Source of the DNA: Pseudomonas putida
Lineage (GTDB): Bacteria; Pseudomonadota; Gammaproteobacteria; Pseudomonadales; Pseudomonadaceae
Direction of reading: 5' to 3'
Assembly: GCF_028682455.1 (NCBI RefSeq)
Contig: NZ_JANHLD010000004.1
Location: 620,001-684,000 of the forward strand
DNA length: 64,000 nucleotides
The notes under the pieces were generated by a model, which was not told the origin of the DNA, ran no database searches, and worked only from the letters and a program-made list of their open reading frames with translations. The position numbers and the translations under genes were made by a program. Of this stretch, positions 51,680-59,728 are shown in pieces; the stretch's first letter is position 1, and each line of letters opens with the position of its first letter.

Positions 51680-52966
51680 TTAATGGGCTTCAAGTTCTTT
51701 GCCGCGGGTTTCCGGCAGGCTCAATGCCGCCAGAATTACCACACCGTAACTCACTGCCGCAAAGCCGCCGATACCCAGCCCCAGCGGAACCTTCTGGCTG
51801 AGCATGCCGATCAGCAGCGGGAAGAACGCCGCCAGGGCGCGACCGATGTTGTAGCAGAAGCCCTGCCCCGAACCCCGAATACGGGTAGGAAACAACTCGG
51901 TCAGGAACGCCCCCATGCCGCTGAAGATACCCGAGGCGAAGAAGCCCAGCGGAAAGCCCAGCCACAGCATCACGCCATCGCTGACCTGCATCTGGGTGTA
52001 GAGCAGCACGATGATGAACGAGCCCACGGCGAACAGGATGAAGTTCTTTTTGCGTCCCAGCAGGTCGGTGAGATAGGCGCTGATCACGTAGCCCACATAT
52101 GAGCCGACGATCACCATGGCCAGGTAGCCACCGGTTCCCAATACGCTCAGGCCACGTTCGTTGGTGAGGAAGGTCGGCAGCCAGGAGGTGATGGCGTAGT
52201 AACCGCCCAGGGCACCGGTGGTCAGCAACGACGCACGGAAGGTGGTGAACAGCATGCCGGGGGCGAAGATTTCATAGAAGTGCGACGGCGCCTCGGTTTT
52301 TTCCGCGGCCTTGGCCAGGCGGTAGACTTCCGGGTCCTTGACCAGGCGGCGGACGAAAATCACGAACACCGCCGGCACGATACCCAGCAGGAATAGGGCA
52401 CGCCAGGCGTCTTCAGGCGGAAGCCAGGTAAACAGTACCGCGTACAGAATCGCCGTCAGGCCCCAACCAATGGCCCAGCCCGACTGCACCATGCCCACCG
52501 CCTTGCCACGGTCCTTTGCGCGGATGACTTCACCGATCAGCACTGCGCCTGCGGTCCACTCGCCGCCGAAGCCGAAGCCCATCAGGGTGCGGGCGATCAG
52601 CAACTGGTCGTAGGTTTGTGCGAAGCCGCAGAGGAAGGTGAAAAAGGCGAACCACAACACCGTCAGTTGCAGGGTGCGGACCCGGCCGATGCGGTCGGAG
52701 AGGATGCCGGCGATCCAGCCGCCCAGCGCCGAAGCGATCAGGGTGCTGGTGTGGATCAGCCCGGCCTCGGCGGTGGTGATGCCCCACAGGGCGATCAGGG
52801 TGGGGATGACGAAGCTGAGCATCTGGGTGTCCATGCCATCGAGGCCATAGCCGATCTTGCAGCTCCAGAAGGTCCGTCGCTCTTGCTTGTTGATATTGCG
52901 GTACCAGTCGAAGGGACCCGCCACTGACCTGGATTTGACCTGTTGCTGCACGCCCGATGGGTTCAT
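51680..52966 (-). CDS. MFS transporter, probably for the 5-oxoprolinase pathway substrate
   Basis: A 428-residue 12-helix transporter of the sugar/aromatic-acid porter type. The loop 2-3 motif GGWIAGILSDRIGRVRTLQLTVL is present, as are GFGFGGEWTAGAVLIGEVI and the later FLTELFPTRIRGSGQGFCYNIGR. The start at 52966 follows GAGGCAACC. It is the first gene of the operon with pxpABC, so uptake of 5-oxoproline or a lactam/acid relative is likely, though MFS sequence alone does not show it. A divergent LysR gene lies 141 bp upstream. Confidence 0.9.
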   Translation of the reverse strand: MNPSGVQQQVKSRSVAGPFDWYRNINKQERRTFWSCKIGYGLDGMDTQMLSFVIPTLIALWGITTAEAGLIHTSTLIASALGGWIAGILSDRIGRVRTLQLTVLWFAFFTFLCGFAQTYDQLLIARTLMGFGFGGEWTAGAVLIGEVIRAKDRGKAVGMVQSGWAIGWGLTAILYAVLFTWLPPEDAWRALFLLGIVPAVFVIFVRRLVKDPEVYRLAKAAEKTEAPSHFYEIFAPGMLFTTFRASLLTTGALGGYYAITSWLPTFLTNERGLSVLGTGGYLAMVIVGSYVGYVISAYLTDLLGRKKNFILFAVGSFIIVLLYTQMQVSDGVMLWLGFPLGFFASGIFSGMGAFLTELFPTRIRGSGQGFCYNIGRALAAFFPLLIGMLSQKVPLGLGIGGFAAVSYGVVILAALSLPETRGKELEAH

Positions 52967-53107
52967 GGTTGCCTCAGCTTGTTGGTATTGTTTTAAAGGC
53001 GACGATCTCTGTCGCAACCTGACTGTCATTTTTCGATGGACCTGCATCCCCGTCCAACGAGAAAAACCAGCGGTCTGGCATAAGAAAAATTGATCAGTGA
53101 GCGCACC

Positions 53108-54019
53108 ATGAACCTCAAGTTCCTCGAAACCTTCGTCTGGGTCGCCCGGCTCAAGAGCTTTCGCCTGACCGCCGAAAAGCTCTTTACCACCCAGGCCTCG
53201 ATCTCCAGCCGCATCGCGGCGCTCGAGGCAGACCTTGGGGTCAAGCTGCTACTGCGCGACTCGCGCGGGGTCAGCTTGACTCCCGAAGGCAGCAAGGTGC
53301 TCGAATACGCCGAGCAGATGCTCGACACTGCCAAGGCCCTCAAGCAATCGCTGGACAGCGACCGGGCCAAGGTCGGCAGGATCCGCCTGGGGGTGATGGA
53401 CACGGTGATCCACACCTGGATGAGCCCGCTGGTGTCGGAGCTGATGGAGCGCTACCCACAGGTTGAAATCGAGTTGGTCGCCGATACCGCGCTCAATTTG
53501 CGCGAACAGCTGCAAAAGGGCTTTCTGGATGTGATCCTGCAGACCGACCTGTTGCGCCAGGAGTCGATCCGCAGCCTCGACCTTGCGCGCTACCCCATGG
53601 GGTGGATTGTCGCCAGCCACTCGATCTACAACCGCGACTACGCCTCCCTCGCCGAGCTTGCCCGCGAGCGCATCGTGACCTTCTCGAAAAATTCCCGGCC
53701 GCACCAGGAAGTGCTCAGCCTGCTACAGGCCGAAGGCGTCAACGCGCCGCGGCTGAACTGTGTGAACTCGGTGGCCGCCATTACCCGCTTGCTACGGGAT
53801 GGCTTCGGTATCGGCGCCCTGCCCCCGGCATTGGTCAGCGAAGAACTGGCACGCGGCGAGCTGACCCTGTTACCACTGGCACAGCAGCCTCCAAGCCTGG
53901 AGCTGGTGGTGGCCTGGCAGACGGGAGTCGAGCTGGTGGATGAAGTGGTGGCGCTGTGTCGCAACGTGCTGGAGCGCTACGCCGCCGACGCGGGGCCCCA
54001 GCGCATCAAGCTGGTTTAG
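53108..54019 (+). CDS. LysR-family regulator, divergent to the pxp operon
   Basis: A 303-residue LysR protein: HTH at residues 1-60 (MNLKFLETFVWVARLKSFRLTAEKLFTTQASISSRIAALEADLGVKLLLRD) and an effector domain (IRLGVMDTVIHTWMSPLVSELMERYPQVEIELV). Its position back to back with the MFS-pxpABC operon makes it the probable regulator, with 5-oxoproline as candidate inducer. Its stop codon overlaps the stop of the convergent DUF2937 gene. Confidence 0.92.
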   Translation: MNLKFLETFVWVARLKSFRLTAEKLFTTQASISSRIAALEADLGVKLLLRDSRGVSLTPEGSKVLEYAEQMLDTAKALKQSLDSDRAKVGRIRLGVMDTVIHTWMSPLVSELMERYPQVEIELVADTALNLREQLQKGFLDVILQTDLLRQESIRSLDLARYPMGWIVASHSIYNRDYASLAELARERIVTFSKNSRPHQEVLSLLQAEGVNAPRLNCVNSVAAITRLLRDGFGIGALPPALVSEELARGELTLLPLAQQPPSLELVVAWQTGVELVDEVVALCRNVLERYAADAGPQRIKLV

Positions 54020-54537
54020 CGCCAGCTCTCCGTCACCGCCTTGCGCCGCCCGCCGAGGGCCACCCAGCCGAGCAGCAGCAACAGGCTTTCAACGCCCAGG
54101 GCCAGTAGCAAGGCGCAGCTCAGGCCCCAGGCCAGGGCTTCGGGCGCCAGGAGGATCTGGTAGTTGTAGCCCTTGAGGGTTTCCTCGCGCAGCTGGCTGT
54201 CGGCCTGCACCAGTACGTGCCAGGTTCGCTCCAGCCACGGCCCCTGGAGAATCTGCCACTCGCGCTCGAGCAGGCGATTGCGGATCAGCAGGCTTTCGAT
54301 ACTGTTGGCATCGCTGTTGAACACCGGGTCGTCGCTGCTGCGGTAGTGACGCACCAGGGCCTGCAGGTCACCCTTGAAAAAGCGCTTGGCGGTGTCTTCG
54401 AAGCCCTTGAGGCCTTCGCGCGACTCGAGCAGCTTCGCTTCGACCCGCTGGCTGTAGTCGTTGATCAGCCCTGGTACCTGCACCCCCACCAGCAAACCGA
54501 AGGTAAACAGCAGCAAACGCAGGTAACTTCTGAACAT
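54016..54537 (-). CDS. DUF2937 membrane protein
   Basis: A 173-residue protein with an N-terminal helix (LRLLLFTFGLLVGVQVPGLI), a charged soluble middle and one or two C-terminal helices (ALAWGLSCALLLALGVESLLLLLGWVALGG). This is the DUF2937 layout; the function is unknown. It is 10 bp downstream of the amidotransferase gene in the same direction, so they are likely in one operon. Confidence 0.88.
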   Translation of the reverse strand: MFRSYLRLLLFTFGLLVGVQVPGLINDYSQRVEAKLLESREGLKGFEDTAKRFFKGDLQALVRHYRSSDDPVFNSDANSIESLLIRNRLLEREWQILQGPWLERTWHVLVQADSQLREETLKGYNYQILLAPEALAWGLSCALLLALGVESLLLLLGWVALGGRRKAVTESWR

Positions 54538-54547
54538 GGGCTATCCC

Positions 54548-55321
54548 TTAGCGTTGTCCTTGGGCGATGCACTCACCACGGCGCCACAGGGCCCACTGGC
54601 CGGGTTCGTAGCGCTTCCAGGTCTCGTTTTCGGTCAGCGCCTCGGTGGCGATCACAGTGACCACATCGTTGGGCGTGGTCTCGGCCTGGAAGTCGACGAT
54701 CATGTCGACGTCCTTGAGCCGCGCCGGCCCGAACGGTGCGCGCCGGGTGATGTGCACAAGCTTGGTCGAACAGAAGCAGAACAGCCAGTCGCCATCGCTG
54801 AGCAGGCAGTTGAACACGCCCTTGTCGCGGTATTCGGCGCACGCATCGACCAGCACCGGCAACAGCACTTCTGCCTCCACCGGCTCCGGGAACGCCTCGC
54901 GTATGCGGTTGAGCACATCGCAAAAGGCCGCTTCACTGTCGGTGTCGCCAATGGGTCGATAGAAGGTGGCCTGACCTTTGAATTCGCCCAACTGGCCGTT
55001 GTGGGCGAAACACCAGTTGCGCCCCCACAGTTCGCGTACAAAGGGATGGGTATTGGACAGGCAGACCTTGCCGACATTGGCCTGGCGAATATGGCCGATC
55101 ACCACTTCGCTCTTGATCGGATAACGCTGGACGAGGTTGGCGACCTCCGACTCGCAGCTGGCTGCCGGGTCCTGGAACAACCGCAGGCCACGGCCTTCGT
55201 AGAAACCGATACCCCAGCCGTCGCGGTGCGGCCCGGTACGCCCGCCGCGCTGCATCAGCCCGGTGAAGCTGAAGACGATATCGGTGGGTACATTGGCGCT
55301 CATGCCCAACAGTTCACACAT
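54548..55321 (-). CDS. Class II glutamine amidotransferase (YafJ-like)
   Basis: A 257-residue Ntn amidohydrolase. Cys2 (MCELLGMSAN) becomes the nucleophile after removal of Met1. GGRTGPHRDGWGIGFYEGRGLRLF and HIRQANVGKVCLSNTHPFVRELWGRNWCFAHNGQL hold the glutamine-binding Arg, Asn and Gly residues. Stand-alone proteins of this kind (YafJ) have no known synthase partner. It sits in an operon with the downstream DUF2937 gene and the upstream membrane protein gene. Confidence 0.92.
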   Translation of the reverse strand: MCELLGMSANVPTDIVFSFTGLMQRGGRTGPHRDGWGIGFYEGRGLRLFQDPAASCESEVANLVQRYPIKSEVVIGHIRQANVGKVCLSNTHPFVRELWGRNWCFAHNGQLGEFKGQATFYRPIGDTDSEAAFCDVLNRIREAFPEPVEAEVLLPVLVDACAEYRDKGVFNCLLSDGDWLFCFCSTKLVHITRRAPFGPARLKDVDMIVDFQAETTPNDVVTVIATEALTENETWKRYEPGQWALWRRGECIAQGQR

Positions 55322-55344
55322 TCTGGCTGCTCCCGGGCAATTGA

Positions 55345-55833
55345 CTACAAGCGCGGCTCGACCCGCGAACGGTTGCCGCCCAGCGGTGCCTCGGGCGGGT
55401 TGCGATAACGGTCGCGGCCGTCGGCGGCCAGGGGGGCGCCAGCCAGGTCCTCTTCGGCATCGCGCTTGGCGGCCGCTTCAGCCTGTTCACGACGAGCCCT
55501 GGCACGTTTCTCGATCGGCCAGCGCAGCACCACGAATACACCGTACAGGGCAAAGGCGATCATGCCGTACATGGCAAGGTCGGCGGTTGCCCGCAACACG
55601 TTGTTGCCGACCTTGAACAGCAGATCGAGCGCGGCAATGGCGATGGCGGGGGCGAATTTGTCCTTGACCGGATCGATGATGGTCGGGGTCAGCAGCAGCA
55701 CTGCCATCAACACCCGCAGCGGTTCGCGCAACCAGCGCCACATCCAGCGGGTCAGGCGAAAGCCCACCGCCAGGCAACCCAGGGCGGCCAGGGCATAGAG
55801 GCCCCAGGCGAGCAGATAGTCGTTCTCGGTCAT
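55345..55833 (-). CDS. Membrane protein of unknown function
   Basis: A 162-residue protein with about three membrane helices (YLLAWGLYALAALGCLAVGF; LRVLMAVLLLTPTI; LAMYGMIAFALYGVFVVL) and a charged C-terminal tail rich in Arg, Ala and Glu (KRARARREQAEAAAKRDAEEDL). Related Pseudomonas genes are sometimes labelled MFS transporter, but the protein is far too short for that fold. It is 23 bp upstream of the amidotransferase gene. Confidence 0.82.
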   Translation of the reverse strand: MTENDYLLAWGLYALAALGCLAVGFRLTRWMWRWLREPLRVLMAVLLLTPTIIDPVKDKFAPAIAIAALDLLFKVGNNVLRATADLAMYGMIAFALYGVFVVLRWPIEKRARARREQAEAAAKRDAEEDLAGAPLAADGRDRYRNPPEAPLGGNRSRVEPRL

Positions 55834-55917
55834 GGTGTCCGTGGCAAGCTAGGCAAATAGACGCTTATGATAAACACATTTGAGCGCGCAGGCGCCCCCC
55901 AGCCAAGAGATCCCCGC

Positions 55918-57972
55918 ATGTCCGCAGACGCCATCGTCCCCCGCGCCCCGATTGCCCGCAAGGCTGAAGGCGCCGATCCCTATGCCTGGTTGCAAGAACG
56001 CGACAATCCCGACGTCATCGCCTACCTGAACGCCGAGAACGCTTACCAGTCGGCCCAGCTCGCCGACCAGGCCGAACTGCGCGAGCAGCTGTTCGAAGAG
56101 ATCAAGGGCCGCATCCTCGAGACCGACCTGTCGCTGCCCTCGCCCTGGGGCCCGTACCTCTACTACAGCCGGACCACCGCCGGTGAAGAATACCCGCGCC
56201 ACTACCGCTGCCCGCGCCCGGCCGACGACACCAACACGGTCGATGAAAGCCAGGAAGAGCTGCTGCTGGACCCCAACCAGCTGGCCAACGGTGGCTTCCT
56301 CTCCCTCGGCGCCTTCAACGTCAGCCCCGACCACCAACGCCTGGCCTACAGCCTCGATACCACGGGCGACGAAATCTACACCCTGTACGTCAAGGAACTG
56401 GCCAGCGGCGCGATCGAGCAGCTGCCGTTCGAGAACTGCGACGGCAGCATGACCTGGGCCAACGACAGCCAGACCCTGTTCTTCGCCGAACTGGACGACA
56501 CCCACCGGCCACACAAGCTGCTGCGCCACCGTCTGGGCAGTGCAGGTTGCCAGGCCATTTTCGAAGAGACCGACGGTCGCTTCTTCCTCCATTGCTACCG
56601 GGCCAGCTCCGAGCTCCAGCTGATCCTGCTACTCAACAGCAAGACCACCAGCGAGGCCTGGGTGCTGGACGCCGAGCAGCCTGACGGCGACTTCACCTGC
56701 CTGGCACCCCGGGTCGAAGGCCATGAGTACTTCCCGGACCACGGCCAGCTCGACGGGCAGTGGCGCTGGTTCATCCGCACCAACCAGGACGGCATCAACT
56801 TCGCCCTGTATCACGCCGCCAGCGCACAGGTACCGACTCGCGAGCAGTGGCAACTGCTGGTGCCGCACCGCGACACCATCATGCTCGAAGGCCTGAGCCT
56901 GAACGCCAGCGCCCTGAGCCTGAGCCTGCGCGAAGGTGGCCTGCCGATCATCGAAGTACATCCGCAAGGGCAGGCCCCTTACCGGGTTGAACTGCCGGAT
57001 GCAGCCTATAGCCTGTACGTGCAGGACAGCCTCGAGTTCGAAAGCCCGCGCATCCGCTTGCGCTACCAGGCCCTCAATCGCCCCGCCCAGGTGCGTCAGC
57101 TGGAACTGGCCAGCGGTGCCCAGCAGGTGCTCAAGGAGACCCCGGTACTCGGCCCCTTCGACCCCGACGCCTACGTGAGCCAACGCCTGTGGGCCACCGC
57201 CAGTGACGGCACCCAGGTGCCGATCAGCCTGGTACAACGGCGCAGCGACCTGGGCAAGCCGGTCCCCCTGTACCTGTATGGCTACGGCGCCTATGGCGAA
57301 AGCCTCGATCCCTGGTTCTCCCATGCCCGCCTGAGCCTGCTGGAACGCGGCGTGGCCTTCGCCATCGCCCACGTGCGCGGCGGTGGCGAGCTGGGTGAGG
57401 CGTGGTACCGCGCGGGCAAGCAGGAGCACAAGACCAACACCTTCAACGACTTCATCGCCTGCGCCGAGCACCTGATCGCCCAGGGCGTGACCCGTGCCGA
57501 CCAGCTGGCAATCAGCGGTGGCAGTGCCGGTGGCCTGTTGATCGGCGCGGTACTCAACCAGCGCCCGGAACTGTTCAAGGCGGCCATTGCCGAAGTGCCG
57601 TTCGTCGACGTACTCAACACCATGCTCGACCCCGAACTGCCACTGACCGTGACCGAGTACGACGAGTGGGGCAACCCTGAAGAGCCAGAGGTGTACGAGC
57701 GGATCAAGGCCTACGCGCCTTACGAGAACGTCAAGGCCCAGGCCTACCCGGCGTTGCTGGTAGTGGCGGGCTACAACGATAGCCGCGTGCAGTACTGGGA
57801 AGCGGCCAAATGGGTGGCGAAGCTGCGGGTCACCAAGACCGACAGCAACCTGCTGCTGCTCAAGACCGAGATGGATGCCGGGCATGGCGGCATGAGCGGG
57901 CGTTACCAGGGGCTGCGTGATGTAGCGCTGGAGTACGGGTTCGTATTCAAGGTGTTGGGTGTGAATGTGTGA
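55918..57972 (+). CDS. ptrB: Oligopeptidase B (prolyl oligopeptidase family S9)
   Basis: A 684-residue serine peptidase; E. coli PtrB is 686 aa. The N-terminal beta-propeller runs from about residue 70 to 400, and the C-terminal alpha/beta hydrolase holds the nucleophile in ISGGSAGGLL (Ser536), Asp in VVAGYNDSRVQYW and His in DAGHGGMSGRY. It cleaves short peptides after Arg or Lys in the cytoplasm; there is no signal peptide. Start ATG 55918 follows AAGAGA, and the protein then begins at the usual point of the family. Confidence 0.94.
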   Translation: MSADAIVPRAPIARKAEGADPYAWLQERDNPDVIAYLNAENAYQSAQLADQAELREQLFEEIKGRILETDLSLPSPWGPYLYYSRTTAGEEYPRHYRCPRPADDTNTVDESQEELLLDPNQLANGGFLSLGAFNVSPDHQRLAYSLDTTGDEIYTLYVKELASGAIEQLPFENCDGSMTWANDSQTLFFAELDDTHRPHKLLRHRLGSAGCQAIFEETDGRFFLHCYRASSELQLILLLNSKTTSEAWVLDAEQPDGDFTCLAPRVEGHEYFPDHGQLDGQWRWFIRTNQDGINFALYHAASAQVPTREQWQLLVPHRDTIMLEGLSLNASALSLSLREGGLPIIEVHPQGQAPYRVELPDAAYSLYVQDSLEFESPRIRLRYQALNRPAQVRQLELASGAQQVLKETPVLGPFDPDAYVSQRLWATASDGTQVPISLVQRRSDLGKPVPLYLYGYGAYGESLDPWFSHARLSLLERGVAFAIAHVRGGGELGEAWYRAGKQEHKTNTFNDFIACAEHLIAQGVTRADQLAISGGSAGGLLIGAVLNQRPELFKAAIAEVPFVDVLNTMLDPELPLTVTEYDEWGNPEEPEVYERIKAYAPYENVKAQAYPALLVVAGYNDSRVQYWEAAKWVAKLRVTKTDSNLLLLKTEMDAGHGGMSGRYQGLRDVALEYGFVFKVLGVNV

Positions 57973-57976
57973 CGGC

Positions 57977-58000
57977 ATCGCGGGGCGAGCCCGCTCCTAC
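57977..58000. repeat. Single REP copy overlapping a stop codon
   Basis: ATCGCGGGGCGAGCCCGCTC begins a single REP core (57977-58000) between two convergent genes. The tail supplies the TAG stop (57999-57997) of the proline-rich protein on the other strand. Confidence 0.85.
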
Positions 58001-58269
58001 TCGGGTTTTGGCTTGTCCTGCTGTGGGCTCAACCCCGGTAATGGCTGATCCCTGGGCGGTGAAGGCACCGGAATCGACGGCAACAACGGCGAGCCGGGCG
58101 TCGCATCACCGGCCCGGGGGGGTGTACTGGGCGTAATCTGCGGATAAGGCGTAGGCGTCGCCGTCCCCGGCGCTCCCGGTACCGGCGCAATGGGCCGCGG
58201 CTGCAGATCGGCGGCAACAACCGATTGCAGGCAAGCAAGAATCAGGGCGGCGATGGTCAAGTAGCGCAT
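57997..58269 (-). CDS. Small secreted proline-rich protein
   Basis: A 90-residue protein with a signal peptide (MRYLTIAALILACLQSVVAA, cleavage near residue 20). The mature 70 residues are low-complexity: Pro makes up about a third, with Thr, Gly and Ser (IAPVPGAPGTATPTPYPQIT). It is likely unfolded in the periplasm and may be wall-spanning. The stop codon lies in the REP copy, so the C-terminal end may differ between strains. No function is recognised. Confidence 0.7.
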   Translation of the reverse strand: MRYLTIAALILACLQSVVAADLQPRPIAPVPGAPGTATPTPYPQITPSTPPRAGDATPGSPLLPSIPVPSPPRDQPLPGLSPQQDKPKPE

Positions 58270-58387
58270 ACGCAGACTCCTAGGTTACGACCTGACAGCC
58301 TACTCCCAAGCGTAGCCTGTCCGAAACGCCCGCCATCGGGCTAAACTTCAAGCCATAACCGTAACAAGCCCGAGAAAAGGTAATCCC

Positions 58388-58759
58388 ATGAGTTCGGCAT
58401 CCACTGCCTCCGCCACCGCACGGCTCGACCGCATCCTCGCCGACGCCAAGCGCGACAAAGAGATGGGCTATCGCGACAAGGCCCTGAAAATGTACCCGCA
58501 CGTCTGTGGCCGCTGCGCCCGGGAGTTCTCCGGCAAGCGCCTGAGCGAACTGACCGTGCATCACCGCGACCACAACCACGATAACAACCCCCAGGACGGT
58601 TCGAACTGGGAGTTGCTGTGCCTGTACTGCCACGACAACGAACACTCCCGCTACACCGACCAGCAATACTTCAGCGAAGGCTCCACCAGCAGCCCGAGCA
58701 TCGCCAAGGCGACCCACAACCCGTTCGCGGGGCTGGCGGGCCTGCTGAAAAAAGATTGA
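58388..58759 (+). CDS. yajD: HNH nuclease, YajD family
   Basis: A 123-residue HNH protein. The zinc/HNH core is MYPHVCGRCAREFSGKRLSELTVHHRDHNHDNNPQDGSNWELLCLYCHDNEHSRY, with CxxC, the HH/N catalytic residues and a second CxxC-like pair (CLYCHDNEH). It is cytoplasmic and may act on nucleic acid; its exact role in E. coli (YajD) is not established. AAGG lies before the ATG. Confidence 0.93.
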   Translation: MSSASTASATARLDRILADAKRDKEMGYRDKALKMYPHVCGRCAREFSGKRLSELTVHHRDHNHDNNPQDGSNWELLCLYCHDNEHSRYTDQQYFSEGSTSSPSIAKATHNPFAGLAGLLKKD

Positions 58760-58831
58760 GCACAAACCCGCGCCCCACCCACGCCGGCAAGCCCGTATAA
58801 TCGCGTTCTTTTTTGCGAAGGGCCCCGGCAC

Positions 58832-59302
58832 GTGGCGAACAAACGGTACAGCTGCATTGGTCTGTTCAACCCCAAGTCAGCGGAGAACGTCGGTTCAGTA
58901 ATGCGCGCGGCGGGTTGCTACGGCGTCAACTCGGTGTTCTACACCGGCAAGCGCTATGAGCGCGCTCGCGACTTTGTCACCGACACCAAGCGGGTGCACT
59001 ACGACATCCCGCTGATCGGCATCGACGACCTGCAAAAAATCATTCCCCTGGGGTGCACGCCCGTGGCCGTGGAGCTGGTAGACGGCGCCCGCCCCCTGCC
59101 CGAGTACACCCACCCCGACCGCGCCATCTACATCTTCGGCCCCGAAGACGGCTCGCTCGACCCGAGCGTGCGGGCCTGGTGCGAAGAGACCATCTACATC
59201 CCGACCAACGGTTGCATGAACCTCGCCGCCACCGTCAACGTGGTGCTCTACGACCGCCTCGCCAAGGGCCTGAATACCCGCTCCGGCCCCAAGTTCAAGT
59301 AA
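58832..59302 (+). CDS. SpoU/TrmH-family RNA methyltransferase
   Basis: A 156-residue SPOUT methyltransferase with a deep trefoil-knot fold: LFNPKSAENVGSVMRAAGCYGVNSVFY (motif 1), IYIFGPEDGSLDPSVRAWCEETIYIPT (motif 2) and GCMNLAATVNVVLYDRLAK (motif 3). These enzymes add methyl groups to tRNA or rRNA 2'-OH; the exact site is not clear because the protein has no RNA-binding extension. The start is GTG at 58832 with AAGG upstream. Confidence 0.92.
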   Translation: MANKRYSCIGLFNPKSAENVGSVMRAAGCYGVNSVFYTGKRYERARDFVTDTKRVHYDIPLIGIDDLQKIIPLGCTPVAVELVDGARPLPEYTHPDRAIYIFGPEDGSLDPSVRAWCEETIYIPTNGCMNLAATVNVVLYDRLAKGLNTRSGPKFK

Positions 59303-59368
59303 CCCGAAGGAACAGTCCGGCGCCTGCGGTGGTCTGCTGCATATCATCGCCCCCATTGGAGAATGACC

Positions 59369-59728
59369 ATGTCCGACAACAAGACGTTGATCCCTGCCCT
59401 GCAAGACAAGCCCGAACACAACGTGCACGGCTGGGAACGCGCCGGCTCCGTGGCCGGCGGTGTGATCATGGTCGGCAAGGGATTGCGCCGCGGCGGGTTG
59501 TTCGGCCTTATCCAGGTGGCCATTGGTGGCGTAGCCCTGGCTCGCGGCATCACCGGTCACAGCTCGGTGAAAAGCCTGATGGAGCGTGGACGCAGCGACC
59601 TCGACAACCTGCGTTCGACCCTCGAACGCAACGGTGCCGAGCTCAAGGCCCTGAAAGCCAGTGCCGAGGCGGCCACCCGCAGCGCCACGGTCACCGGCAA
59701 CGACTCACTGAACAATCCCAAGCCTTAA
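59369..59728 (+). CDS. Small membrane protein, DUF2892-like
   Basis: A 119-residue protein. A central stretch (GSVAGGVIMVGKGLRRGGLFGLIQVAIGGVALARGITG) forms a glycine-rich helical hairpin as in DUF2892/YgaP-type membrane domains. It is followed by a charged helix (SLMERGRSDLDNLRSTLERNGAELKALKASAEAATR). The ATG at 59369 has GGAG 8 bp upstream. The stop overlaps the stop of the convergent gene by 2 bp. Function unknown. Confidence 0.83.
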   Translation: MSDNKTLIPALQDKPEHNVHGWERAGSVAGGVIMVGKGLRRGGLFGLIQVAIGGVALARGITGHSSVKSLMERGRSDLDNLRSTLERNGAELKALKASAEAATRSATVTGNDSLNNPKP

